Shown piece by piece: positions 30,129 through 38,357 of a stretch of DNA of 64,000 bases; position 1 is the first letter of the stretch, and each line of letters starts with the position of its first letter. The stretch comes from Blastococcus saxobsidens (lineage in GTDB: Bacteria > Actinomycetota > Actinomycetes > Mycobacteriales > Geodermatophilaceae), in the NCBI RefSeq assembly GCF_002938435.1, contig NZ_POQT01000025.1:1-64000 (forward strand), in the 5' to 3' direction. The notes below the pieces were generated by a model that was not told the DNA's origin, searched no databases, and worked only from the letters and a program-made list of their open reading frames with translations. The translations under genes and the position numbers were made by a program.

Positions 30129-30716
30129 ATGCCGTACGTACTCACCGTCGACCAGCGGGCCAGCCGTCGCAGTGCCGACCGCGTGGGCGAGGCCCTCGCC
30201 GAGCTGGACGTCGGCGTCCGCCCGCTGCTCGCCTTCGAGCGCACCGCCGGCGACGAGTTCCAGGGCGTGCTCGGTGAACCCGAGGCCGTGGTCGACGTCG
30301 CGATGCGGCTGGTCCGCCTCGGTGGCTGGAGCATCGGGATCGGCGCCGGCCCCGTCCAGCACCCGTTGCCGCCCAGCACGCGGGCGGCCACCGGACCGGC
30401 CTTCCTCTGCGCCCGCCGGGCGGTGGACGCCGCCAAGCAGCGCCCCATGCGCCTGGCGGTCCGTGGCACGACGGCGGCCGACGCAGCCGACGCGCAGTCC
30501 GTCCTCAGCGCCCTCGCCGTGCTGCTCGGCCGGCGCAGCGACCAGGCGTGGGAGGCGATCGACCTGATCGAGGGTGGCCGGACGCAGGCCGAGGCCGCGA
30601 CCGAGCTCGGCATCTCCCGGCAGGCCGTGGGTCAGCGGCTCGCCGCCGCCTCCTGGGAGCTGGAACGCGAGCTGCGGCCCACCGCTGCCCGCCTGCTCGC
30701 CCGGGCGGCCGGATGA
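30129..30716 (+). CDS. SatD-like protein with C-terminal helix-turn-helix
   Basis: This 195-residue protein resembles the SatD family. Residues 1-140 show FERTAGDEFQGVLGEP and SIGIGAGPV and a TGPAFLCARRAVDAAKQ segment, all typical. The C-terminal part (GGRTQAEAATELGISRQAVGQRLAAASWE) is a clear sigma-70 region 4-like helix-turn-helix. So it may be a transcriptional regulator sensing a small ligand via the SatD domain. ATG 30129 is the natural start. It overlaps the following membrane gene by 4 bp (ATGA), a pairing of SatD with a membrane protein that recurs in other bacteria. Confidence 0.82.
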   Translation: MPYVLTVDQRASRRSADRVGEALAELDVGVRPLLAFERTAGDEFQGVLGEPEAVVDVAMRLVRLGGWSIGIGAGPVQHPLPPSTRAATGPAFLCARRAVDAAKQRPMRLAVRGTTAADAADAQSVLSALAVLLGRRSDQAWEAIDLIEGGRTQAEAATELGISRQAVGQRLAAASWELERELRPTAARLLARAAG

Positions 30717-31237
30717 CCGCCGCCGCGCTCGTGCTGCTGGGCCTGGTCGCGCTGGCCGGGCTGGCCCTGACCGTGCGGGGGGAACAGCGGCCGGTGGCGT
30801 CCATCGGCGCCCTCGCGCTGGTCGGGGCCCTGGCCGTCGGTGCCGCCTTCGCCTGGGCGGAGGACGGCGTCGGGGGAGTGGCGCTGCAGGGAGGCGTCGT
30901 GCTGGCGGTGCTGGCGGCGATCACCGGGGGCAGCCCCGTCGCGACGTCGGTGCTGAACGCCGCCGACCCCGCGGCGGCCGGGGTGTCCGGCGGTCCGCAG
31001 GACCCCGACATCCTCCGCGGCGGCGCCTGGATCGGCGTGCTGGAACGCGGCGCGATCGCGGCCACCCTCCTGGCGGGCTGGCCGGAAGGTCTGGCCGTCA
31101 TCCTCGCCGTGAAGGGGCTGGGCCGGTTCTCCGAGCTGCGGACACCGGCGGCGGCCGAGCGCTTCATCGTCGGCACGCTGGCCAGTGGCCTGTGGGCCGC
31201 GGCGTGCGCCGGGGTGGCGGTGCTGCTGCGCGGTTGA
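30713..31237 (+). CDS. Membrane protein coupled to the SatD-like gene
   Basis: This 174-residue integral membrane protein has about five helices (AALVLLGLVALAGLALTV; ASIGALALVGALAVGAAFAW; VALQGGVVLAVLAAITGG; GAIAATLLAGWPEGLAVILAVK; FIVGTLASGLWAAACAGVAV). The KGLGRFSELRTPAAAERFIVGT stretch looks conserved. I recognise no function. Translation is coupled to the SatD-like regulator by ATGA overlap, so the two probably work together, for example a membrane sensor or transporter with its regulator. Confidence 0.75.
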   Translation: MTAAALVLLGLVALAGLALTVRGEQRPVASIGALALVGALAVGAAFAWAEDGVGGVALQGGVVLAVLAAITGGSPVATSVLNAADPAAAGVSGGPQDPDILRGGAWIGVLERGAIAATLLAGWPEGLAVILAVKGLGRFSELRTPAAAERFIVGTLASGLWAAACAGVAVLLRG

Positions 31238-31303
31238 CGGAACGCCGGCCGGGCCCGTCTCCCGGAAGGTGTCGACCAGGCTCGGTCGCCCTGCGCTGTG
31301 GCC

Positions 31304-31864
31304 ATGACCGGGCGGCCGGGGACCGAGGACGGACGGCGCGCCCCGGCCGGTCCGCCGGCAGCCACAGTGACACCTGTGCTGCGGCTGACCCGGGCCAGCC
31401 GAACTCACCGCGGCTCCCCGGTCTGGGCTCCGCTCGACCTGGCTCTGGCCGCCGGGACGCTCACCGTGGTGACCGGCCGGCGGGAAACAGCGACTGCCGC
31501 AGTGCAGTTGCTCGGTCTGCAGGCGTTGGCGCACCGCCGGGTCGGGACCCTGTCGGCCGGCGAGCGGGTACGTGCCGCGCTGGCCGCGGCGGTCGCCTGC
31601 CGGCCGGCGCTACTTTGCCTGGACGAGCCCACGGCCGCACTGGACCCCCACGGCACCGAGGATCTCGTGGCCGTCCTCGATGCGGTCCGTGCAGACGGCG
31701 GGACGGTCCTGGTCGCCACCCATCAGGTGCGCTCATGCTCGGCGAAGGGTTCGTCCGGCACCGGAGCACACCTCCTCGACGCACGCTGGCCGCCCGGGCG
31801 AGGCCGGCGCGCGCCCGGTGGACCGGACCTGGCGATGAGCTCGGTCGGGCGCGGGCGTCGCTGA
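31304..31864 (+). pseudogene. Degenerate ABC transporter ATPase
   Basis: The ABC signature (LSAGERVRAALAAAVACRP), Walker B (ALLCLDEPTAALDPHG) and the switch histidine (VLVATHQVR) are excellent. But the Walker A position reads VVTGRRETATAAV with no GxxGxGKST, and only about 20 residues separate it from the signature, where a normal ATPase has about 90. The helical subdomain has therefore been lost. The C-terminus is low-complexity. The start could be ATG 31304 or GTG 31376, the latter beginning VLRLTRASRTHRG like a normal ATPase domain. It cannot bind ATP normally; it is either decaying or a truncated regulatory form. No permease partner is adjacent. Confidence 0.6.
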
Positions 31865-32119
31865 GTGCCCGGGGGCCTCGTCGGCTCCACTTCCCGGCTC
31901 CGTGCAGTCGGGCCTGGTCTCAGGAGCTGACGACGGCGCCCGGGACGCTCGGATCGGTCGCCCGCGCGGCGTGCGCCGGATACGGTCGGACGGCCCCGAT
32001 ACAGGTGGAGGCGGAATGCACGGTGTCCGGTCGGCCGGTGCACGGCGTGGGCCGAGCCCGTCCTCGGTGTGCGCCACGGCGTCCGGCGGCGTCCGGTCCG
32101 CTGACGGGGCAGGCCGCCG

Positions 32120-32746
32120 ATGAACGGGTCCAGCAGCGGCAGCCTCGATCCGAAGGGCCCGAGAGCGGAGTCGATCGCGGACACGTGGTGGCTGATGCTC
32201 GGGCTCGGTACAGCCGTCTTCGTCCTCTTCGCCGTCCTGCTGGCGGTCGGTCTGTTCCGGCGACGACGCGAAGGGGAGGCGCCGCCCTCGGAGCGGCGCT
32301 GGATCCTGGGCGGCGGGGTGGTGCTACCGGTGATCGTCCTGGTCGTCGTGTTCGGTGCGACGATCGCCGCGATGCGGACGCTGGCCGAAGACGCGCCGCC
32401 CGGGGCGCTGGTCATCGAGGTCACCGGCCACCAGTGGTACTTCGAGGTCGCCTACCCGGAGGCCGGGGTCACCACGGTGGACGAGCTGCACCTCCCCGTC
32501 GGCCGGCCGGTCGAGTTCCACCTGACGTCGGCGGACGTGATCCACGGCTTCTGGGTGCCGGAGCTCGGCGGCAAGATGGACATGCTGCCCGACGGCGTGA
32601 ACGTCCTCGTGCTGCAGGCCGACGAGCCGGGGGAGTGGGGCGCGCAGTGCGCCGAGTTCTGCGGGCTGGAGCACGCGACGATGCAGGTGCGCGTCGTCGC
32701 CGAGAGCCCGGAGGAGTTCGCGGCGTGGATCGAGAGCCAGCGGTGA
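32120..32746 (+). CDS. ctaC: Cytochrome c oxidase subunit II
   Basis: This 208-residue membrane protein has two N-terminal helices (about 22-46 and 62-85) and an extracytoplasmic cupredoxin domain. The binuclear CuA site is complete: His142, Cys177 and Cys181 in QCAEFCGLEHATM, His185 and Met188. The aromatic electron-entry segment is HQWYFEVAYP. There is no cytochrome c domain and no lipobox, unlike the main actinobacterial CtaC. ATG 32120 is the first start, and the stop overlaps the ctaD GTG by 4 bp. It is the first gene of a compact terminal oxidase operon. Confidence 0.93.
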   Translation: MNGSSSGSLDPKGPRAESIADTWWLMLGLGTAVFVLFAVLLAVGLFRRRREGEAPPSERRWILGGGVVLPVIVLVVVFGATIAAMRTLAEDAPPGALVIEVTGHQWYFEVAYPEAGVTTVDELHLPVGRPVEFHLTSADVIHGFWVPELGGKMDMLPDGVNVLVLQADEPGEWGAQCAEFCGLEHATMQVRVVAESPEEFAAWIESQR

Positions 32747-35298
32747 GCGCCGACACGGGGGCGGTGGACCCCGGGAGGTACACACCCGAGGTCAGCGACC
32801 AGGGGACGGCCGAGGAGCTGGACCGCCTCTGGGACGACCCGCCCGGTCTGCGCGGCCAGCTGACCGGCGTCCAGAACGGTTTGGTCGGCAAGCGGTTGGT
32901 GCTGACCGGCTTCTTCTTCCTCCTGCTCGGAGGCAGCTTCGACTCGCTGGTGATGCGCCTGCAGCTGGCCTTTCCCGAGCAGGAGCTGGTCAGCCCGCAG
33001 TTCTACAACGAGCTGTTCACCAACCACGGCTCGGTGACGATGTTCCTCGTCATCCTGCCGATCTTCGAGGGCTTCGCGATCCTCATCCTGCCCTCCATGC
33101 TGGGCAGCCGGGAGATGCCGTTCCCGCGCCTCGGCGCCTTCTCGTACTGGACCTTCCTGTTCGGCGGGCTGCTCTACTACAGCAGCGCGCTGTTCCAGCT
33201 GGTGCCCGACGTCGGCTGGTTCGCCTACGTGCCGCTCTCGGGACCGGAGTACTCCCCGGACCTCGCGGTGGACTTCTGGATCCTCGGGCTCGGTGTCGCG
33301 GAGGTCGGTGCCATCGCCGCCGGCGTCGAGATCATCATCGGCATCCTGAAGATGCGCGCGCCCGGGATGACGCTCACCCGGATGCCGCTGTTCGCGTGGG
33401 CGTTCCTGGTGATGGCGTTCATGATCCTCTTCGCCTTCACGCCGCTGATCATCGGCAGCTTGCTGCTGGAACTGGATCGAGGCTTCGGCACCCAGTTCTT
33501 CGATCCCGAACTGGGCGGCAGCTCGCTGCTCTGGCAGCACCTTTTCTGGATCTTCGGGCACCCCGAGGTCTACATCCAGTTCATCCCCGCGGTCGGCGTC
33601 GTGGCGATGATCGTCCCCGTCTTCGTCCGCCATCGGCCGGTCGGCTACCTCTGGTTCGTCGCCTCGCTGGTCGGCATCGGGTTCCTCTCGTTCGCGCTGT
33701 GGGCGCACCACATGTTCGCCGTCGGGCTGCCCCCGCTGGTGCTCAGCTTCTTCGCCGCCGCCAGCATGGCGATCTCCATCCCCGCGGGTGTCCAGATCTT
33801 CTCCTGGCTGGCCACCATCTGGGCCGGCCGGCCGGTGTGGAAGACACCGTTCCTGTTCGTCATCGGCTTCCTGATCATCTTCGTGATCGGTGGCATCACC
33901 GGCGTGATGGTGGCCTCCGTGCCCTTCGACCTGCAGGCGCACGACACGTACTTCGTGGTCGCGCACCTGCACTACGTGCTCATCGGCGGCGTCGCCTTCC
34001 CGATCTTCGCCGGCGTCTACTACTGGTTCCCCAAGTTCACCGGCAAGCTGCTGGACGAGCGGCTGGGCAAGTGGAACTTCTGGCTGCTGTTCATCGGCGT
34101 GAACGTCGCCTTCCTCCCCATGCACCAGGTCGGTCTGATGGGGATGCCGCGCCGGGTCTGGACCTACGAGTCCGGTCAGGGCTGGGACATCTACAACCTG
34201 ATCTCGACGATCGGGGTGCTCATCATCGTGCCCGGCATCGGGATCTTCGTGTGGAACGTCGTTCGCACGATCCGGCGCGGGGAACGGGCCGATGCCAACC
34301 CGTGGGGCGCCGACACCCTGGAGTGGGCGCTGCCGTCGCCGCCCAAGCAGCACAGCTGGACCCAGCCGCCCATCGTGCGCAGCCGGCACCCGCTGTGGGA
34401 CCAGGAGCGGCTCGACCGGGGCGACCCGCAGCTGATGCACTTCGTGCGCGGGCTCGGGCAGTGGCCGCTGAAGTGGCGGGCGGCGGTGGTCGTGGGGACG
34501 GCGGACGGACGTCCCGTGGAGGTCTTCCGCGTCTCGAACCCCTCGATCTGGCCGCTGACCACCGCAGGTGGCGTGGTGCTGATCTTCCTGGCCGAGCTGG
34601 TCAAGATCCGGTGGGGCGCAGCCGTCGGTGCGGTGATCATCATCGCCAGCGTCATCGCCTGGAACTGGCCACAACCTCCGCCGATGACCCCGGACGAGGA
34701 GGACGAGTTCGAGCGGGAGTACGGCGTCCCGGTCAACGCCCACGGCAGCGTGATCGTCGCCCGGACGGGGACCCTGCTCGCCATCCTCTTCGTCGCCGTC
34801 GCCTTCTCCGCCCTGCTGCTCAGCTACTTCTACCTGCGGCTGGAGAACCCGCAGTGGCCGGCGGTGGGCGTCAGCGATCCGCCGCTGGGCCTGGCGGCCG
34901 TCGCTGCGGCGCTCGTCGTCCTCGGTGCGGCGGGCGTGCCGTTCGCGCACCGGCAGATCGCCCAGGGCGACATGCGGGGCTTCCGGGGCGGGTTGTACGC
35001 CGCCCTGCTGCTGGCCGGGAGCGGGATGGCGGTCCAGGTCGCCGACCTGGTGCGGCTCGACGTGGGGTGGACGGCGCACGCCTACGGCTCGATCTTCTAC
35101 ACCCTCGCCGGTTTCGTGCTCGTGGTCGCGACGGCTGCGCTCATCATGCTGGCGATGGTCGTGTTCTGGGCGTCCCGGGGGACGTACACGTACCGCCGCT
35201 ACGCCCCGATCGCGAACGTGGCCCGCTTCTGGGTGGCGGTGGCCGTCATCTGGGTCCTGGGCTTCGCCACCCTCTACCTCGGGCCGGTGCTGACATGA
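32743..35298 (+). CDS. ctaD: Cytochrome c oxidase, fused subunits I and III
   Basis: This 851-residue fused protein is the catalytic core of an aa3-type heme-copper oxidase. The subunit I part (about 45-560) has the heme a ligand region TNHGSVTMFL and the CuB and cross-linked histidine-tyrosine motif WIFGHPEVYIQFIP. It also has the CuB histidine pair in WAHHMF and the heme ligands in HDTYFVVAHLHYV. Downstream is a subunit III-like part (about 620-850) with five helices and SYFYLRLENPQWPAV. GTG 32743 overlaps the ctaC stop. Fused I+III oxidases occur in some bacterial lineages; most actinobacteria encode CtaD and CtaE apart. Confidence 0.93.
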   Translation: MSADTGAVDPGRYTPEVSDQGTAEELDRLWDDPPGLRGQLTGVQNGLVGKRLVLTGFFFLLLGGSFDSLVMRLQLAFPEQELVSPQFYNELFTNHGSVTMFLVILPIFEGFAILILPSMLGSREMPFPRLGAFSYWTFLFGGLLYYSSALFQLVPDVGWFAYVPLSGPEYSPDLAVDFWILGLGVAEVGAIAAGVEIIIGILKMRAPGMTLTRMPLFAWAFLVMAFMILFAFTPLIIGSLLLELDRGFGTQFFDPELGGSSLLWQHLFWIFGHPEVYIQFIPAVGVVAMIVPVFVRHRPVGYLWFVASLVGIGFLSFALWAHHMFAVGLPPLVLSFFAAASMAISIPAGVQIFSWLATIWAGRPVWKTPFLFVIGFLIIFVIGGITGVMVASVPFDLQAHDTYFVVAHLHYVLIGGVAFPIFAGVYYWFPKFTGKLLDERLGKWNFWLLFIGVNVAFLPMHQVGLMGMPRRVWTYESGQGWDIYNLISTIGVLIIVPGIGIFVWNVVRTIRRGERADANPWGADTLEWALPSPPKQHSWTQPPIVRSRHPLWDQERLDRGDPQLMHFVRGLGQWPLKWRAAVVVGTADGRPVEVFRVSNPSIWPLTTAGGVVLIFLAELVKIRWGAAVGAVIIIASVIAWNWPQPPPMTPDEEDEFEREYGVPVNAHGSVIVARTGTLLAILFVAVAFSALLLSYFYLRLENPQWPAVGVSDPPLGLAAVAAALVVLGAAGVPFAHRQIAQGDMRGFRGGLYAALLLAGSGMAVQVADLVRLDVGWTAHAYGSIFYTLAGFVLVVATAALIMLAMVVFWASRGTYTYRRYAPIANVARFWVAVAVIWVLGFATLYLGPVLT

Positions 35299-35765
35299 GC
35301 GCCCCGGACCCCGCGACCCCCCGTCCTCTTCCGCCCGAGGAGACGGCCACGGCCGGCGGCGGCACGCCCGCTCCGGTCGACGTCTCGGTCGACACCCGCG
35401 CGGTCACGGCGGTCGTCGTCCTCCTCGCCGGCCCGGTGATCAGCTCCGTCCACTTCCTGCTGGTCTACCTGGTGGTGGAGGCCGGCTGCACCGGCGACGG
35501 ACCAGGGCTGGACGCCTTCGACCCGCCGGTACCGACCGTCGTCACGCTCGTGACGACCGTGGTGGCCGCGCTCGCCTGCGTGGCGACGGCGTGGTGGGGC
35601 TACGCCCGGTGGCGGGCGATCGGCCGGGTGCGCCCGGACGCCGGCACGGAAGAACTCGTCGACCGGCGGCCGCTGGCCTTCGGCGGCTTCCTGCTGTCGC
35701 TGCTGGGGCTGGCCACCGTGCTCCTCGTCGGCCTGCCGGCGCTGTTCCTGCAGGCCTGTGCGTGA
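35295..35765 (+). CDS. Oxidase-operon membrane protein of unknown function
   Basis: This 156-residue protein has a Pro-rich N-terminus of 30 residues and three membrane helices (TAVVVLLAGPVISSVHFLLVYLVVEAG; VTLVTTVVAALACVATAWWGY; AFGGFLLSLLGLATVLLVGLPALFL). It is encoded with ATGA overlap after ctaD and GTGA overlap before ctaG, so it is certainly co-translated with the oxidase. Its position and topology suggest a small oxidase subunit or an assembly factor. I do not recognise a named family. Confidence 0.78.
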   Translation: MSAPDPATPRPLPPEETATAGGGTPAPVDVSVDTRAVTAVVVLLAGPVISSVHFLLVYLVVEAGCTGDGPGLDAFDPPVPTVVTLVTTVVAALACVATAWWGYARWRAIGRVRPDAGTEELVDRRPLAFGGFLLSLLGLATVLLVGLPALFLQACA

Positions 35766-36700
35766 CTCGTCCGATCGAGGCGGTGCTCGCCCACGAGGGC
35801 GCCGGCCTGACGCCGCACGAGCTGTGGACGGCCTGGAACGCCGACCCGCTGATCCTCTGCGGGCTGCTGCTGGCGGCCGCGGCGTACCTGCGGGGCCGCA
35901 GCCGCGGTCGGGGCCGCGTCGCCGAGAAGTGGCGGGCCCGGTGCTTCGCCGGCGGGCTGCTCGCCGTCGCTGTTGCCGTGCTCTCGCCGCTGGACGCGCT
36001 GTCCGATGCGCTGGCGTCCGCCCACATGGTGCAGCACCTGCTGCTCACCCTGGTCGCCGCTCCACTGCTCGTGCTGAGCGTGCCCGCGGCCAGGTTGCTG
36101 CGCGGCAGCCCGTCGGTCGTGCGCCGCGCGATGACCCCGTGGCGGCGGCTGGCCCCTGTCGCGCACGCGTTGCGCCACCCGGGGATGGCGTGGCTGCTGC
36201 ACGTGGGGACGTTCTGGGCGTGGCATGCCGCCGTGCTGTACGACGCCGCCGTGGAGCACCCCCTCGTCCACGCCCTCGAGCACGCCACGTTCTTGCTCAC
36301 CGGCGTGCTGTTCTGGCGCACCGTTCTCGGCGTCCGCGCGGCGCGGGTCCCGGCGGGCCTCGGTGTCCTCCTCGTCTTCGGGATGTCGATGTCCAGCGCG
36401 CTGCTCTCGCTGCTGCTCACGTTCGCCCAGACCCCGTGGTACTCCGGCTACGCGACCACGACCCAGGTGTGGGGCCTCGAACCACTGGCTGACCAGCAGC
36501 TGGCCGGTGCTCTCATGTGGGTTCCGGCCGGACTCGTGCACGTCACGGTCGCGCTCGGCCTGCTCATCACGTGGATCCGCGGAACCGAGGACGGCGAGGC
36601 CGCCGCCACGCCCGTGGCCACCGGGCTGGTCACCGCGACGGCCGGCCGACCAGCGGACCGGAACGGCGACGATGTCCCTGGGAGACCCCACGGGGGGTGA
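35762..36700 (+). CDS. ctaG: CtaG-like cytochrome c oxidase assembly protein (caa3_CtaG)
   Basis: This 312-residue protein has about seven membrane helices. The conserved caa3_CtaG pattern is visible: ASAHMVQHLLLTLVAAPLLVLS, HVGTFWAWHAAVLYDAAV, HALEHATFLLTGVLFW and DQQLAGALMWVPAGLVHV, rich in histidines that may carry copper. GTG 35762 overlaps the preceding stop. Its role is to deliver copper to, or assemble, the CuA/CuB-containing oxidase encoded upstream. The C-terminal 35 residues are disordered. Confidence 0.9.
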   Translation: MTRPIEAVLAHEGAGLTPHELWTAWNADPLILCGLLLAAAAYLRGRSRGRGRVAEKWRARCFAGGLLAVAVAVLSPLDALSDALASAHMVQHLLLTLVAAPLLVLSVPAARLLRGSPSVVRRAMTPWRRLAPVAHALRHPGMAWLLHVGTFWAWHAAVLYDAAVEHPLVHALEHATFLLTGVLFWRTVLGVRAARVPAGLGVLLVFGMSMSSALLSLLLTFAQTPWYSGYATTTQVWGLEPLADQQLAGALMWVPAGLVHVTVALGLLITWIRGTEDGEAAATPVATGLVTATAGRPADRNGDDVPGRPHGG

Positions 36701-36706
36701 CGGCGG

Positions 36707-38176
36707 TCAGGTGCGAGCCGGGCGCAGCGTCGGCGCTTCACGGACGCCGAAGACCTCGCGCAGCGCCACCCGCGCGGCGTTGTCCCCGCACATCCCGTGC
36801 ACCGCAGGCCCCGGCGGGGTCGCCGCGGAGGCCAGGTAGGTGCCGCGGACGGGCGTCTTGTAGGGATTCCACCGCGGCACCGGGCGGGCGAGCATCTGCC
36901 ACAGCGAGGCCTCCCCGTTGGAGATGTCGCCGCCGACGTCGTTCGGGTTGTACGCCTCGAGCTGGGGTGCGTTCATCGTGTGCCGGTCGAGGACCGTGTC
37001 CCGGAAGCCGGGGGCGAACCGTTCGATCTGAGTCTCGATCCGGCCGGTCATGTCGACGGTGGAACCGTGCGGGACGTGGACGTACGCCCAGAGCACGTGC
37101 CGGCCGGACGGCGCCCGGGCCGGGTCCACCACGGTGGGCTGGACGACGAGCACGAAAGGTCGCTCGGGATGCCGGCCGGCTGCCGGAGCGGACTCGGCGG
37201 TGACGGTCTCGTCCAGCGTGCCGGCCAGGTGCACGGTGCCGGCGCGGCGGACCTGGGGGTTGGTCCAGGGCACCGGTTCGGACAGTGCCCAGTCGACCTT
37301 GAACACACCGGGTCCGTGCCGGTAGCGGCCGACCCACCGCCGGTAGCCCCCGTGCACCCGGTCGCCGGCCATCCGGACGAAGCCCGCCGGTGAGGTGTCG
37401 AGCAGGACGGCGGGCATGCCGTCGAACTCGCGCAGGTCGGTGACCTCGTGCCCGGTGACCACCTCGCCGCCCTGCTCCTCCAGGGCGGTCACCATCGCAT
37501 CGGCCATCCGCTGCGACCCGCCCTCGACCAGCGGCCAGCCGCTGTGGTGGGCGAGCATGCCCAGCAGCAGCCCCAGGCCGCCGGTGATCGGCCGGGTCAG
37601 CTCCAGCATCCCGTGGGCGGCGGCGCCGGCGAGCAAGGCCCGGGGTCCGTCGGTCGAGAACCAGCGGCGCGTCAGCCAGCCGATGTCCGGCAGCCCGTTC
37701 ACGGCGAAGGAGGCCAGTGCCGGGACGGCCCGTGTGGGCAGTCGGCGGAAGGCGCTGCCCAGGATGTAGTCGACGACGGCTTCCCCGGACTCGACCAGCG
37801 GTCCCATCAGCCGGCGGTAGGCCGGCGCGTCCCGGCCGAGGCCCTCGGCGGTCTCGGCCAACGACCGGTGGGCGACGGCGGCCCGCCCGCCGTCGAGCGG
37901 GTGGGCGTAGGGGATGTCCGGGTGGAGGAGGCGCACTCCGCGGCTCGCGAGGTCGAACTCACGGAAGAACGGGGCCGCGGCGGCCATCGGGTGCACCGCC
38001 GCGCAGACGTCGTGGGCGAAGCCCGGCCGGGTCAGCTCGGCGGTCCGGATCCCACCGCCGGCCTGCGCGTTCCGCTCGACGACCTGGACCCGCAGCCCGG
38101 CGGCCGCCAGGCGCAGGGCCGCCGCCAGGCCGTTCGGCCCGGCTCCGACGACGACGGCATCAGGCTTCCCGTTCAT
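36707..38176 (-). CDS. Phytoene desaturase-like FAD oxidoreductase
   Basis: This is a 489-residue flavoprotein with the N-terminal dinucleotide motif AVVVGAGPNGLAAALRLAAAG and the following ERNAQAGGGIRTAELT. The C-terminal GTYLASAATPPGPAVHGMCGDNAARVAL is typical of phytoene dehydrogenase/CrtI-like actinobacterial proteins (NAD(P)/FAD-dependent oxidoreductases). The substrate is unknown; not every family member acts on carotenoids, and no other crt gene is in the window. Start ATG 38176 is preferred over the ATG three codons upstream. It is convergent with ctaG and divergent from the formate dehydrogenase operon. Confidence 0.87.
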   Translation of the reverse strand: MNGKPDAVVVGAGPNGLAAALRLAAAGLRVQVVERNAQAGGGIRTAELTRPGFAHDVCAAVHPMAAAAPFFREFDLASRGVRLLHPDIPYAHPLDGGRAAVAHRSLAETAEGLGRDAPAYRRLMGPLVESGEAVVDYILGSAFRRLPTRAVPALASFAVNGLPDIGWLTRRWFSTDGPRALLAGAAAHGMLELTRPITGGLGLLLGMLAHHSGWPLVEGGSQRMADAMVTALEEQGGEVVTGHEVTDLREFDGMPAVLLDTSPAGFVRMAGDRVHGGYRRWVGRYRHGPGVFKVDWALSEPVPWTNPQVRRAGTVHLAGTLDETVTAESAPAAGRHPERPFVLVVQPTVVDPARAPSGRHVLWAYVHVPHGSTVDMTGRIETQIERFAPGFRDTVLDRHTMNAPQLEAYNPNDVGGDISNGEASLWQMLARPVPRWNPYKTPVRGTYLASAATPPGPAVHGMCGDNAARVALREVFGVREAPTLRPART

Positions 38177-38304
38177 CCGCCCCATGCTCGGCGTTCGACA
38201 CTCGGCCGGCCACCGGGCGGGCTGAGGAGGTGCGGGCGGCCCGGGCCGTGGCTACGGTCGACGACGTCGGGTCAACGGCGGACCGCTCCGGCCGGGACCG
38301 CGCC

Positions 38305-38344
38305 GGTAGGCGCCTACCGTCCGCCGTCCACGGGCACGAGTGCC
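38305..38344. promoter_or_regulatory. Two palindromes upstream of the formate dehydrogenase start
   Basis: GGTAGGC-GCCTACC (38305-38318) and GGCAC-ga-GTGCC (38333-38344) lie between the FAD oxidoreductase and the fdh gene. The second is just before the ribosome-binding site GGGAGG, so it could affect translation. Function is unproven. Confidence 0.4.
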
Positions 38345-38357
38345 ACGGGAGGGCTTC

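Noticed and set aside
30574-32742. N-terminal extension of the fused oxidase by more than 700 codons
   Set aside because: The upstream residues overlap the SatD-like, membrane, ABC and ctaC genes in another frame; GTG 32743 overlapping the ctaC stop is the real start.
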